The notes: generated by a model from the letters alone, not told the origin. A DNA stretch of 23,929 bases from an uncultured Eubacteriales bacterium (GCA_900552475.1 USAC01000027.1:1-23929), one strand, 5' to 3'. Counted from the stretch's first letter, positions 14,936 to 22,364 are shown. Made by a program: numbers and translations.

Positions 14936-15816
14936 CGGACGAACGCTTTACCCTCGTCGGCCCGCGGCAGACGGAGGAGCCGCCCACCCCGCGCCGCCGG
15001 CCGCGTCGGCTGCGGTGCTGGCCGTCGGCCGCGGTGCTGGCGGTGATCGCGGCGGGCTGTCTCGGCTGCGGCCTGCTGATGACGCACGACCCGTCGTATA
15101 TGGACCTGCAGCACGTCTCCGCCGCGCCGTGCAGGGAGTTCCTCTTCGGGACGGACACGATGGGGCGCGACATCTTCTCCATGATCTGGTACGGCGGGCG
15201 CATCTCGCTCGCGATCGGCGTGCTCGCGACGGCCATCTCCACGGTGATCGCCGTCGTGCTCGGCGCGCTGAGCGGCAGCGCGCCGGTGTGGCTCGATAAC
15301 CTGCTGATGCGCCTGACGGAGATTCTGTTGAGCGTACCGAACCTGCTGCTCGTGGTGCTGATTCAGGCGATTCTGGGCAAGGCCACGGTCTGGAGCATCT
15401 CGCTCGTCATCGGCCTGACGAGCTGGACGAGCATCGCCAAGGTCGTGCGCACGGAGGTGCGCCAGCTGCGCGGCAGCGAGTATATTCTCGCAGCGAAGTG
15501 CATGGGCGGGAGCTTTTTCTACATTCTCCGCCGCCACCTGGCGCCGAATTTTCTCTCGTCGATCATGTTTATGGTCGTCATGAACGTGCGCAGCGCGATG
15601 ATTGCCGAGTCGACGCTGAGCTTTATGGGCATCGGCCTGCCGCTCGAGGTGATCTCGTGGGGCAGCATGCTCTCGCTCGCGGAGAAGGCGCTGCTGACAA
15701 ACGCGTGGTGGATCATCGTGATTCCGGGCGTGTTTCTGGTGGTGACGCTTCTGTGCATGACGAACATCGGCCACGACCTGCGCCGCCGGGCGAACCACCG
15801 GCACAGCAATCTCTGA
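14932..15816 (+). CDS. ABC transporter permease, OppC/DppC/NikC type
   Basis: A 294-residue permease, partner of the preceding one. An arginine-rich cytoplasmic N-terminus (about 1-30) precedes the first membrane segment (about 33-52). The family motif FGTDTMGRDIFSMIWYGGRI lies at about 73-92, and the EAA loop at about 183-207 (YILAAKCMGGSFFYILRRHL). AESTLSFMGIGLP and SWGSML are C-terminal family motifs. It ends the lar/ABC gene block and is followed at once by a terminator. The gene order (binding protein, ATPase, ATPase, permease, permease) differs from the Escherichia coli nikABCDE order. Confidence 0.93.
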   Translation: MTDERFTLVGPRQTEEPPTPRRRPRRLRCWPSAAVLAVIAAGCLGCGLLMTHDPSYMDLQHVSAAPCREFLFGTDTMGRDIFSMIWYGGRISLAIGVLATAISTVIAVVLGALSGSAPVWLDNLLMRLTEILLSVPNLLLVVLIQAILGKATVWSISLVIGLTSWTSIAKVVRTEVRQLRGSEYILAAKCMGGSFFYILRRHLAPNFLSSIMFMVVMNVRSAMIAESTLSFMGIGLPLEVISWGSMLSLAEKALLTNAWWIIVIPGVFLVVTLLCMTNIGHDLRRRANHRHSNL

Positions 15817-15825
15817 CGGGAAAAT

Positions 15826-15856
15826 ACCCCCGCGGGACGTTTTGTCCTGCGGGGGT
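15826..15856 (+). terminator. Terminator of the lar/ABC transporter block
   Basis: 13-bp stem with one G-T pair, arms 15826-15838 and 15844-15856, loop of five, followed by a T/G-rich stretch rather than a clean T-run. It begins nine bases after the last permease stop. Confidence 0.65.
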
Positions 15857-15896
15857 GTGGTTTGTGTGTGGGGGGATTCGTTTGGTGCCTCCAGCG

Positions 15897-15930
15897 GGTT
15901 ACTTTCTTTCTTCGGCGAAAGAAAGTAACC
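15897..15930. repeat. Outer palindrome, left (TACTTTCT family)
   Basis: Perfect 14-bp arms GGTTACTTTCTTTC (15897-15910) and GAAAGAAAGTAACC (15917-15930), with a 6-base loop. The sequence that follows (CAAAGAACGCCGCCAAAACC) is similar, inverted, to the flank of the palindrome at 16393-16422, so the two are the ends of one larger inverted arrangement. Confidence 0.75.
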
Positions 15931-16033
15931 AAAGAACGCCGCCAAAACCAAGGTTTTGGATTCCTAAGCGCGCCCCGCACATTGGGAAGTTGTTTTGGTG
16001 CGTCCCACACGTTTGGAAAATCTTGCAAGGGGC

Positions 16034-16320
16034 CCTAAATGTAGGATCGTCTCTGCCCCTGCGCCGCTGCCGCTGATGTTTTGAAATGTAGGAGTACATG
16101 GTTGTTTCGCGGCGGGCCACACAGGGCCCTCCCTACAGAGGTTTTCCGGTTGAACACTGTAGGGCGGGTTCTGCGTGCCCCACCGCGTTTAACCGGGGAA
16201 CCTCTTCCAACCTCCGTAGGGGGCGATGCCCACATCGCCCCGCCGATAGGCGTAAACGCTCCTACATTTTGCACCGTCAGCGGCAGTGGCGCAGGAGCAG
16301 AGACGATACTAAATTTAGGA
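16034..16320. mobile_element. Candidate MITE-like element with 61-bp imperfect terminal inverted repeats
   Basis: The left end 16034-16094 and the reverse complement of the right end 16320-16260 match at 52 of 61 positions without gaps (for example ATCGTCTCTGC is shared). Inside are further inverted units: 16108-16136 matches the complement of 16159-16187 at about 23 of 29, and 16137-16155 matches the complement of 16187-16205 at 16 of 19. A GTAGGGGGCGATGCCCACAT-type module lies at about 16218-16245. No transposase and no clear target-site duplication are visible. It may be a non-autonomous transposon remnant or a composite of REP-like modules. Confidence 0.55.
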
Positions 16321-16392
16321 CACGTCCTACTGAAACCCTACTTGCCGACCGGAAAGGAAGTCAAGAAACCATCCGGTTTCTTGCGCATCTTT

Positions 16393-16422
16393 GGGTACTT
16401 TCTGTGCGCACAGAAAGTACCC
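16393..16422. repeat. Outer palindrome, right (TACTTTCT family)
   Basis: A perfect 30-base palindrome, each half GGGTACTTTCTGTGC. It shares the core TACTTTCT/AGAAAGTA with the palindrome at 15897-15930 and lies on the opposite side of the MITE-like element. Confidence 0.75.
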
Positions 16423-16556
16423 CGCCGGAGGCATGGACACGCCGATTCCATCGCCAGCCCTCAGCTAAAACATAGAAACCCGATTTCCGACCAGAGGAGA
16501 AAGCCTTCCCGCCGTGCGGAAGATCCGGGCGGCGGGAGCTTTCACGCCAAAACGGC

Positions 16557-16602
16557 AAAAAACAGCACAAGGCGCGCGGCTGGCTGCCGCGCGCCTTGTG
16601 CT
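16557..16602 (-). terminator. Terminator of the small XRE-like gene
   Basis: Perfect 17-bp stem, arms 16602-16586 and 16580-16564 read on the minus strand, followed by T6 (16562-16557). It lies 49 bases after the stop of the gene at 16652. The plus-strand side has only TTT, so it works mainly for the minus strand. Confidence 0.85.
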
Positions 16603-16651
16603 TTGGAAGGGATGGAAAGGAAAATAGCAAATTGAAATGTGCGGAGGGCCT

Positions 16652-17065
16652 TTACTTCTTCAGGTCGTTGAGCCGAAGGGACTCAACAACCGGCTCCTCC
16701 ACGGGGATATTGACGCTCGTAAAGCCGGTGCGTCCGTTGTAGGGAGCGGAGATCTCCGTGCAGCGGTCGTATTCCACCTTCATGACGGCGGCGATCGTGT
16801 GCCGGCCGTAGTCGTCGAGCTTATCGTACTGCTCGAGCAGCTCCTGCGTCTCATCCGTCAGATAAAAGGAGTTGTCATCGGACAGCGCCTTGATACCGAG
16901 CGTCTTGCAAATCTGTACCACCGTGTCAAAAGAGGAACCGCCGATGCCGTTGTGCAGGGCGCTGTTGATGGTGGACAGGGGAATGTCCACGGCAAAGGAA
17001 AACTGCCGCACGCTCTTATACTGCCGTGAAATCTCAGTGCGTACGATTTTAGTCAGATTATCCAT
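16652..17065 (-). CDS. Small XRE-like helix-turn-helix protein
   Basis: A 137-residue protein. Residues about 5-60 form a helix-turn-helix of the XRE/Cro type (SVRQFSFAVDIPLSTINSAL, then SSFDTVVQICKTLGI). The C-terminal half is acidic and helical (LTDETQELLEQYDKLDDYGR) and resembles the tail of phage-type repressor-like proteins, without a visible protease or cupin domain. The start at 17065 has GAGAGGG at 7-base spacing; an in-frame ATG ten codons earlier (17095) lacks one. It has its own promoter and terminator, so it is a single-gene unit beside the repeat region. Target genes are unknown. Confidence 0.8.
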   Translation of the reverse strand: MDNLTKIVRTEISRQYKSVRQFSFAVDIPLSTINSALHNGIGGSSFDTVVQICKTLGIKALSDDNSFYLTDETQELLEQYDKLDDYGRHTIAAVMKVEYDRCTEISAPYNGRTGFTSVNIPVEEPVVESLRLNDLKK

Positions 17066-17121
17066 ACATAGACCCTCTCTACTAATATAATTCATGCATT
17101 ACAGAACTCGTTGTACGCCGT

Positions 17122-17150
17122 ATTATATCACACGATATTGAAATAGCCAA
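17122..17150 (-). promoter_or_regulatory. Promoter of the small XRE-like gene
   Basis: TTGGCT (17145-17150) and TATAAT (17122-17127) on the minus strand, separated by 17 bases. The leader would be about 50 bases. Confidence 0.7.
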
Positions 17151-17236
17151 CAGATATTTTCAAAATTTAACATATTTTTCAAAAATTTTTCCTGAGCAAA
17201 TCTTCCAGAACATGGAAATTCGGAGGCGGGGAAGGC

Positions 17237-17272
17237 AAAAGCGGAAAATTCTCTTTTATTTTATCCGCTTTT
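17237..17272. promoter_or_regulatory. Inverted repeat upstream of the YihY/BrkB gene
   Basis: AAAAGCGGA (17237-17245) and TCCGCTTTT (17264-17272) form a 9-bp inverted repeat, with an AT-rich centre. A possible -10 box TAAAAT (17277-17282) lies next to it. It could be an operator or an RNA hairpin in front of the gene at 17305. Confidence 0.35.
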
Positions 17273-17304
17273 GTGATAAAATACGCGCCAGAGGAGGGCG
17301 ATCC

Positions 17305-18177
17305 ATGCAGAACAAACCCAAGGCCCCAAAACGATTTGTTTTCCTGATTACCCAGCTGGTAAACCGCTACTTCAGCCATGACGTCGGTCGCGACAGCGCG
17401 GCGCTGACGTATTATCTGCTGTTTGCCATCTTTCCGCTGCTGATTTTCGTCAGTACGCTGCTCGGCGTGCTGCGGCTCGACATTGAGAGCACCAGCGCCT
17501 TTCTGCTCGAATTCATCCCGGCGGACGTGGTCGACGTAGTGCGCAGCTATCTTGTATATGTCTCCGAAAACGCCAGCCGCCAGCTCATGTGGTTTAGTCT
17601 GGTGTTTTCCATCTGGTTCCCGATGCGCGCGGCGAGCTGCCTGATGCACTCGGTGCGCAAGGCCATGGGCCGCGGACGGCCGAAAAACGCCGTGATCGGG
17701 ACGCTGCGAAACCTCATCATCACGGTCTGGCTGATCGTGGTGATCGTCGTCTCGCTCGTGCTGACGACGGTGGGACGCCGCGCGCTCGCGTTCGTGTCGG
17801 GGCTTGTGACGCTTCCGGCCGGGTTCGTGAACCTGTGGAGCTCGCTGCGTTTCGTGCTGTTGGGCGTGGCGGTGTTTTCGCTGCTGGTGCCGCTGTATAT
17901 GCTCGCGCAGGGCGAGCGGCGGCCGCTGCGGGAGATTGTGCCGGGCGTCGCGGCGTCGCTCGCGGTGTGGATGCTCCTGAGCTTCGCGTTTTCGTATTAT
18001 GTGGAGCATCTCGCGCGCTATACGCAGCTCTACGGCGCGATTGCGGCGATTGTCGTGGTGCTGCTGTGGCTGTATATGAGCGGAACGATTATGATTATGG
18101 GCGCCGAATTCAACGGCGCGATTCTGGAATGGAAGAACAGAGATGGCCCCGCGGGGGACAGGGAGGAACAGACATGA
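17305..18177 (+). CDS. YihY/BrkB-family inner-membrane protein
   Basis: A 290-residue protein with about six membrane segments. The family pattern is clear: RDSAALTYYLLFAIFPLLIF (about 31-50), a long extracytoplasmic loop, SIWFPMRAASCLMHSVRKAM (about 109-128), and in the last third SFAFSYYVEHLARYTQLYGA and IAAIVVVLLWLYMSGTIMIM, then GAEFNGAI. The family was once labelled ribonuclease BN by mistake; its transport or structural role is unresolved. The start ATG at 17305 has GAGGAGGG six bases upstream. The stop overlaps the start of the TrkA-like gene as ATGA, an unusual partner that suggests a link to ion balance. Confidence 0.9.
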   Translation: MQNKPKAPKRFVFLITQLVNRYFSHDVGRDSAALTYYLLFAIFPLLIFVSTLLGVLRLDIESTSAFLLEFIPADVVDVVRSYLVYVSENASRQLMWFSLVFSIWFPMRAASCLMHSVRKAMGRGRPKNAVIGTLRNLIITVWLIVVIVVSLVLTTVGRRALAFVSGLVTLPAGFVNLWSSLRFVLLGVAVFSLLVPLYMLAQGERRPLREIVPGVAASLAVWMLLSFAFSYYVEHLARYTQLYGAIAAIVVVLLWLYMSGTIMIMGAEFNGAILEWKNRDGPAGDREEQT

Positions 18178-19541
18178 AGATTATCATCGTTGGCAACGGC
18201 AAGGTGGGCTATGCCATCGCCCGCCAGCTGTCCGGTGAGAATCATGACATTGTTATGGTGGACTCCGACGCGGCGGCGCTGAGCCGGGCGGACAGCACAC
18301 TCGACGTGATGTGCGAGCTCGGCAACGGCGCGAGCATCAGCGTGCTGGCCGATGCCGGGGCGCGGACGGCGGATCTGGTCGTCTCGGTGACGAACCTCGA
18401 CGAGACGAATCTCGTCAGCTGCCTGATCGCGAAGAAGCTCGGCGCAAAGCACACGATTGCCCGCGTGCGCAACCCGGAGTGCCGCCGCGACGCGCAGCTG
18501 CTCAAGCAGGAGATTGGGCTGGACATGGTCATCAACCCCGACCTCAGCGCGGCGAAGGAGATCGCGCGCATCCTCAGCTTCCCGGCGGCGCTGAGCGTGG
18601 AGCCGTTCGCGCGCGGGCGGATCGACATGATCGGCTTCCGCGTCTGCGCGAGTGACCGGCTGACCGGCGTGCCGCTGAGCGATTTCCACCGCGAGCGGCT
18701 GGCCGAGGTGCTGATCTGCGCGGCGGAGCACGACGGCGAGATTCTGATCCCGAACGGCGATTTTATCCCGCGGACGGGCGATAAGCTCTATATGGTCGGC
18801 ACGAAGGCGGAGCTGCAGAAGATGCTGCGCGGCATCGGCCAGCCGCTGCAGAAGGTGAAGGACGTCTCCATCCTCGGCGGCAGCCGCATCAGCATGTATC
18901 TCGCGTGGGAGCTTGAGAGCACCGGTACGCATATCCGCATGGTCGAGCGCAAGCATGAGAAGTGCCTGCAGCTGGCCTCGCAGCTGCCGCACGCGATGAT
19001 TATCGAGGGTGACGGCACGGACAGCGAGCTGATCGACTCGGAGAACATCTTCCAGACGGATGCGTTCGTGTGTCTGACCGACCGCGACGAGGAAAACCTG
19101 CTCATGGCGCTTACGGCGCAGCGGGCGGGCGTGCCGAAGGTGCTGGCCAAGATGACACGGCCGAACTATATGGATCTCGTGAAAGAGACGCGGCTCGGCA
19201 GCATCATCAGCCCGAAGGACATCATCGCCAACCAGATCACCCGCTATGTCCGCGCACTGGCCAACTCGCAGGACAGCGCCGTGGAGAGCCTTTACAAGAT
19301 GCTCGGCGGGCAGATCGAGGCGCTGGAGTTCACGGCGGGCGCGGGCAGCGCGCCGCTGCTCGGGCGGAAACTCAAGGACCTGAAGCTGCGCAAGGGCGTG
19401 CTGCTCGCGGCCATTGCGCGGCAGGGTTGCGACATCATCATCCCCGGCGGCATGACGGAGATCCAGAAGGGCGACCGGGCGGCTTCCCGTATATCCTTAT
19501 GGGCGCCCAGGGCGTGGGGGGGGCGCGGGCGATGGGGCTGA
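18174..19541 (+). CDS. trkA: TrkA-type K+ uptake regulatory protein, 3' end frameshifted
   Basis: A 455-residue predicted protein with two RCK units. The first Rossmann motif is IIIVGNGKVGYAIARQL (GNGKVG, 7-12) and the second starts near residue 230 (VSILGGSRISMYLAWELEST); each is followed by an RCK-C domain. It binds nucleotides and gates a TrkH/KtrB-type K+ channel at the membrane. No trkH is next to it; it is coupled by ATGA overlap to the YihY/BrkB gene. After EIQKGDR the frame runs into an atypical Arg/Trp/Gly tail and stops at 19541. Adding one G to the G8 tract (19516-19523) would end the protein at 19567 with the family-like GLKNLTDILE. This may be a sequencing error, a mutation or slippage. 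Confidence 0.9.
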   Translation: MKIIIVGNGKVGYAIARQLSGENHDIVMVDSDAAALSRADSTLDVMCELGNGASISVLADAGARTADLVVSVTNLDETNLVSCLIAKKLGAKHTIARVRNPECRRDAQLLKQEIGLDMVINPDLSAAKEIARILSFPAALSVEPFARGRIDMIGFRVCASDRLTGVPLSDFHRERLAEVLICAAEHDGEILIPNGDFIPRTGDKLYMVGTKAELQKMLRGIGQPLQKVKDVSILGGSRISMYLAWELESTGTHIRMVERKHEKCLQLASQLPHAMIIEGDGTDSELIDSENIFQTDAFVCLTDRDEENLLMALTAQRAGVPKVLAKMTRPNYMDLVKETRLGSIISPKDIIANQITRYVRALANSQDSAVESLYKMLGGQIEALEFTAGAGSAPLLGRKLKDLKLRKGVLLAAIARQGCDIIIPGGMTEIQKGDRAASRISLWAPRAWGGRGRWG

Positions 19542-19570
19542 AGAATCTGACGGATATCCTCGAATAATGC

Positions 19571-19600
19571 AAAAAAGCGCGGGGCCGGTGCGGCCCCGCG
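19571..19600. terminator. Terminator between converging trkA and DUF1836 genes
   Basis: 10-bp GC-rich stem CGCGGGGCCG (19578-19587) with CGGCCCCGCG (19591-19600). On the minus strand it is followed by T6 (19576-19571), so it fits the minus-strand DUF1836 gene best; it may also slow plus-strand transcription from trkA. Confidence 0.75.
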
Positions 19601-19637
19601 GGAGATAACGATATACACATTTTATATATGGTATAAA

Positions 19638-20276
19638 TTATTCGTTCTGCTTGGCCTGTTCGGCGGCGAGGACGGCTTCGACGTCCGCGTCACACAGGCG
19701 GATGAGCTTCTCGGCCAGAATCTTGGAAAAGCCCGCGATGAGTGCACTCTCGATCACGAGGCGGCTGGTCGCGCCGCGCTCGTCGGGGCGGCCGCTCTCT
19801 GACGGCTCGCTGCTGTGCAGATCGTCCCACGCGCCCTGCATCTGGCGGTTGAAGAAGAGGGCAATTTCCCGGAACTTCTGGGAGTAGTCCTCATACGCGC
19901 GGCGGACGGAGGGGATGTCCGCCCCCTCGGGCATGATCTTCTGCACGTCGCTGATGCTGATGCTCTGCTTCATGGTGAGGATCATGATGAGATAGGCGAT
20001 GTGGACGCGGAAATACTTCCGCTTGACAGGCGCGGGCATAATCCTCAGCCGGACGTAGTTGTTGATTGTGGAGGAAGTCACGATCTGCTGATCCTTGCTG
20101 TCCTTCCCGGCGGAGCCGGTGGGGATAAAGCTCAGGTACCCCTCGAGCAGGACGATGACCTGATCCATATACAGGCCGAAATCCGGGATAGCATCCCATT
20201 CCGGGAGATGATAGTTCGTGATATAGTTGTTCCACCGCTGCAGCTTGTGTGCCAGCAGCTCATAATCGCAATGCAT
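19638..20276 (-). CDS. DUF1836 domain protein (probable DNA-binding)
   Basis: A 212-residue protein that looks like DUF1836, a Firmicutes family with a MerR-like helix-turn-helix. Features: YITNYHLPEWDAIPDFGLYMDQVIVLLEGYL near the N-terminus is summarised by its W-x-x-IP-D-LYMDQV pattern; STINNYVRLRIMPAPVKRKY (about 70-90) is the likely recognition region; IAYLIMILTMKQSISISDVQ follows. The C-terminal part is polar with a disordered stretch (SSEPSESGRPDERG). The start at 20276 has GGAGG six bases upstream; an earlier ATG at 20297 overlaps that ribosome site. It has its own promoter and terminator. Targets are unknown. Confidence 0.85.
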   Translation of the reverse strand: MHCDYELLAHKLQRWNNYITNYHLPEWDAIPDFGLYMDQVIVLLEGYLSFIPTGSAGKDSKDQQIVTSSTINNYVRLRIMPAPVKRKYFRVHIAYLIMILTMKQSISISDVQKIMPEGADIPSVRRAYEDYSQKFREIALFFNRQMQGAWDDLHSSEPSESGRPDERGATSRLVIESALIAGFSKILAEKLIRLCDADVEAVLAAEQAKQNE

Positions 20277-20306
20277 GCCGCGCCTCCTGTGATTCAATCT
20301 GGTATT

Positions 20307-20335
20307 ATTATATCAGCAGACGTGGCATCTTGCAA
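20307..20335 (-). promoter_or_regulatory. Promoter of the DUF1836 gene
   Basis: TTGCAA (20330-20335) and TATAAT (20307-20312) on the minus strand with a 17-base spacer, 31 bases before the start codon. Confidence 0.75.
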
Positions 20336-20356
20336 GGAAAAAAGATACGGCTCACC

Positions 20357-20385
20357 TTGACTTGCGCAATCTGATATGATATATT
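20357..20385 (+). promoter_or_regulatory. Promoter of the SGNH hydrolase-degV pair
   Basis: TTGACT (20357-20362) and TATATT (20380-20385) with a 17-base spacer, 35 bases before the start at 20421. It faces away from the DUF1836 promoter, with the two -35 boxes 22 bases apart. Confidence 0.75.
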
Positions 20386-20420
20386 AGATTACACATTTAG
20401 AGAAGCGTGAGGCGATCGAA

Positions 20421-21098
20421 ATGGAACAGATTTATATCTATGGCGACTCGCTACTGAAGGCAACCGTGCCGGATGAGAGCTTTCGATATCATTTTCACCT
20501 GCCGGAGGTCATGAACTGGTACCCGCGCGAGCGCGTGGCGGTTACGAACCGCTCGAAGATGGGCGCGACGTCGACAAAAGGGCTGCAGCTCGTGGAGCAC
20601 GACGTGGCCCGCGGTATGGACGCGCGCTATGCTCTCGTGGCCTACGGCGGCAATGACAGCGACTATGACTGGCCCGCTGTCGCGGAGGATCCGGCGCTCG
20701 ACCACCGGCCGCGCACGGAGCTGCCTACGTTCGTCGAGACGATGCGCAGTGCCGTCAAAGCGCTGCGGGAGAAGGGTGTACAGCCTGTGATGATGACGCT
20801 CCCGCCCATCGACGCGGCGCGCTATCTGCGCTTTATCTGCCGCGGCGGGCTCAGCCGTGAACGGATCATGCAGTGGCTCGGTGAGGAGCAGATGATCTAT
20901 CGCCATCAGGAGATGTATTCCGACGCGGGCGCGCGGCTCGCGTTCGAGGAAGGCGTACCGCTGATCGGCGTGCGCGAGAATTTTTTGGGAGACCACCATT
21001 TTTCCGATCTGCTGGCCGCAGACGGAATTCACCTGACTATGGCCGGCTACCGGCGGCTGTTTGACACGCTGGCGGACTGGCTGCGGCACAATTTATGA
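20421..21098 (+). CDS. SGNH/GDSL-family hydrolase
   Basis: A 225-residue esterase-like enzyme, without signal peptide, so cytoplasmic. Blocks of the family: YIYGDSLLKA (block I, catalytic S10), MGATS (block II Gly, about 47-51), YGGNDSDYDW (block III, N78) and DGIHLTMAGYRRL (block V, D201 and H204). The catalytic Ser-Asp-His set is therefore complete. Substrate unknown: related enzymes deacetylate sugars or cleave esters and lysophospholipids. It starts with ATG after GTGAGG and is followed 22 bases later by degV, under one promoter, which may hint at a role in lipid or acyl metabolism, but only by position. Confidence 0.87.
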   Translation: MEQIYIYGDSLLKATVPDESFRYHFHLPEVMNWYPRERVAVTNRSKMGATSTKGLQLVEHDVARGMDARYALVAYGGNDSDYDWPAVAEDPALDHRPRTELPTFVETMRSAVKALREKGVQPVMMTLPPIDAARYLRFICRGGLSRERIMQWLGEEQMIYRHQEMYSDAGARLAFEEGVPLIGVRENFLGDHHFSDLLAADGIHLTMAGYRRLFDTLADWLRHNL

Positions 21099-21120
21099 AC
21101 TGGAAACAGGAGGAATTGCC

Positions 21121-21972
21121 ATGATTCGCGTTTTTACGGATACGGCGGCCAATCTGCCGCCTGAGGTGCTGGAGAAGTATCACATCAGGACGCTTCCGCT
21201 GACGTACCGCGTCGACGGCGAGCTGCCGGAGGGCGAGTTCGACGGCCCGGCGTACTACGATGCCATCCGCGGCGGTGCGGAGGTCAAGACCGCGATGGTC
21301 AACCCGCAGGATACCGCCGAGGGGATGGAGCCGGTGCTGGCCGCAGGGGATGACCTGCTGTATATCGGCATTTCCGGCGGCATCAGCGGTACCTGCTGGA
21401 GCGTGGGTCTCGCGGCGGACGAGTTGATGGCAAAGTATCCGGGCCGCCAGCTCCGCGTGATCGACAGCCGCGGCGCGTCCCTCGGCGAGGGACTGATCCC
21501 CATCGAGGTCGCGAAGCGCGCGCAGGCGGGCGCGACGATGGAGGAGCTGGTCGAGTGCGTGCGCAGCATGCGCAGCCGGATGCAGCAGTTCTTCGTCGTG
21601 GATGACCTGAAGTACCTGCACAAGGGCGGGCGCATCTCCGGCGGCGCGAAGCTGGCAGGGACGATCCTGAACATCAAGCCCATCCTGCAGAGCGATGAGG
21701 AGGGCAAGATCATCCTGCGCAGCAAGGTGCGCGGCAAGAACCGCGCCATTGAGGAACTGGCGAACCTCTATGCCCAGTTCTGCAACGATCCCACGCAGAC
21801 GATCGGCCTTGCCCACGCCGACTGCCCGGCCGATATGCTGCGGCTGCACAGTCTGCTGCGCGAGAAGGGCCACACGGGGGAGATCCTCACCGTGTGCTAT
21901 GAGCCGGTCACCGGCTCGCACGTCGGCCCTGGTGCGCTGGCGCTGTTCTTCATGGGCGAAGCGTGGCGCTGA
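21121..21972 (+). CDS. DegV-family fatty-acid-binding protein
   Basis: A 283-residue DegV/FakB-type protein. The family carries a fatty acid in a deep pocket; in FakB proteins it presents the acid to the kinase FakA for incorporation into phospholipid. Motifs: FTDTAANLPPEVL (N-terminus), YIGISGGISGTCWSV (about 81-95), VIDSRGASLGEG, VVDDLKYLHKGGRISGGAKL (about 160-179) and, at the C-terminus, PVTGSHVGPGALALFFMG. No FakA gene is in the window. The start at 21121 has AGGAGG at about 8-base spacing. It is second gene of the unit with the SGNH hydrolase and is followed by a strong terminator. Confidence 0.93.
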   Translation: MIRVFTDTAANLPPEVLEKYHIRTLPLTYRVDGELPEGEFDGPAYYDAIRGGAEVKTAMVNPQDTAEGMEPVLAAGDDLLYIGISGGISGTCWSVGLAADELMAKYPGRQLRVIDSRGASLGEGLIPIEVAKRAQAGATMEELVECVRSMRSRMQQFFVVDDLKYLHKGGRISGGAKLAGTILNIKPILQSDEEGKIILRSKVRGKNRAIEELANLYAQFCNDPTQTIGLAHADCPADMLRLHSLLREKGHTGEILTVCYEPVTGSHVGPGALALFFMGEAWR

Positions 21973-21992
21973 ACAAAGAAATAAAACGGCTC

Positions 21993-22050
21993 AGACCGGC
22001 GCGAAGGCGTTGTTTTCGACAGAGAAAACGCCTTCGCGCCGGTCTTTTTT
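21993..22050 (+). terminator. Terminator of the SGNH hydrolase-degV unit
   Basis: Perfect 19-bp stem, arms 21993-22011 and 22027-22045, with a T6 run (22045-22050). It starts 20 bases after the degV stop. Confidence 0.93.
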
Positions 22051-22116
22051 GCGCAAATATGACAAGAGCCGACAAAAAGTTTTAACCGAGCTGTTCGACT
22101 GAAAAACAGATACTGG

Positions 22117-22145
22117 TTGACAAATTAACTAAAAACCGGTAAACT
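22117..22145 (+). promoter_or_regulatory. Promoter upstream of proC
   Basis: A perfect TTGACA (22117-22122) and TAAACT (22140-22145), 17 bases apart. Transcription would begin near 22152, leaving a leader of about 213 bases. Confidence 0.65.
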
Positions 22146-22364
22146 TTGTGAAAAGAGTCAAAACGGCTCCGCCCGCCTTGTCGGATGTACCATTACAAAT
22201 CGGAAAGCCCCCTTGCGGAAAACTCGGAATTGAAAAAACGTAAAGTCAGGGTGAGTATCTTGCGTTTAACGAATGATACAGCATTTACTACAATAAGCTC
22301 AACAACCGGGAAACAAAAATTAACCGATTTGGACAAACCGAACAAAAACAAGGAGGGTTCATTC
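22146..22364 (+). other. Long AT-rich leader in front of proC
   Basis: About 215 bases without a supported gene. An in-frame open stretch back to the ATG at 22185 has no ribosome site and does not look like protein. No known riboswitch or T-box core was recognised and there is no terminator hairpin. AACCG occurs several times (for example 22304, 22323, 22337). A real ribosome site, AAGGAGGG, lies at about 22349-22357. Confidence 0.4.

Larger units (their letters stand above)
15931..16651. other. Gene-free region made of inverted repeats
   Basis: No credible gene on either strand. The stretch holds the nested repeat element described separately (16034-16320), the second outer palindrome (16393-16422), a stem at 16499-16543 (GAAAGC and TCCCGCCG arms), and the terminator at 16557-16602. 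Short open frames here are interrupted, lack ribosome sites and resemble no family I know. Confidence 0.6.

Noticed and set aside
14797..15951. Minus-strand open frame opposite the second permease gene
   Set aside because: Antisense shadow of a membrane protein gene, without recognisable motifs.
15931..16651. Small proteins in the repeat island
   Set aside because: Open frames exist on both strands but cross palindromes, lack ribosome sites and show no protein-like pattern.
17835..18173. N-terminal extension of the TrkA frame into the YihY/BrkB gene
   Set aside because: The Rossmann motif begins right at the ATG at 18174, which has GGGAGG upstream and forms an ATGA overlap; the extension is out-of-frame reading of the previous gene.
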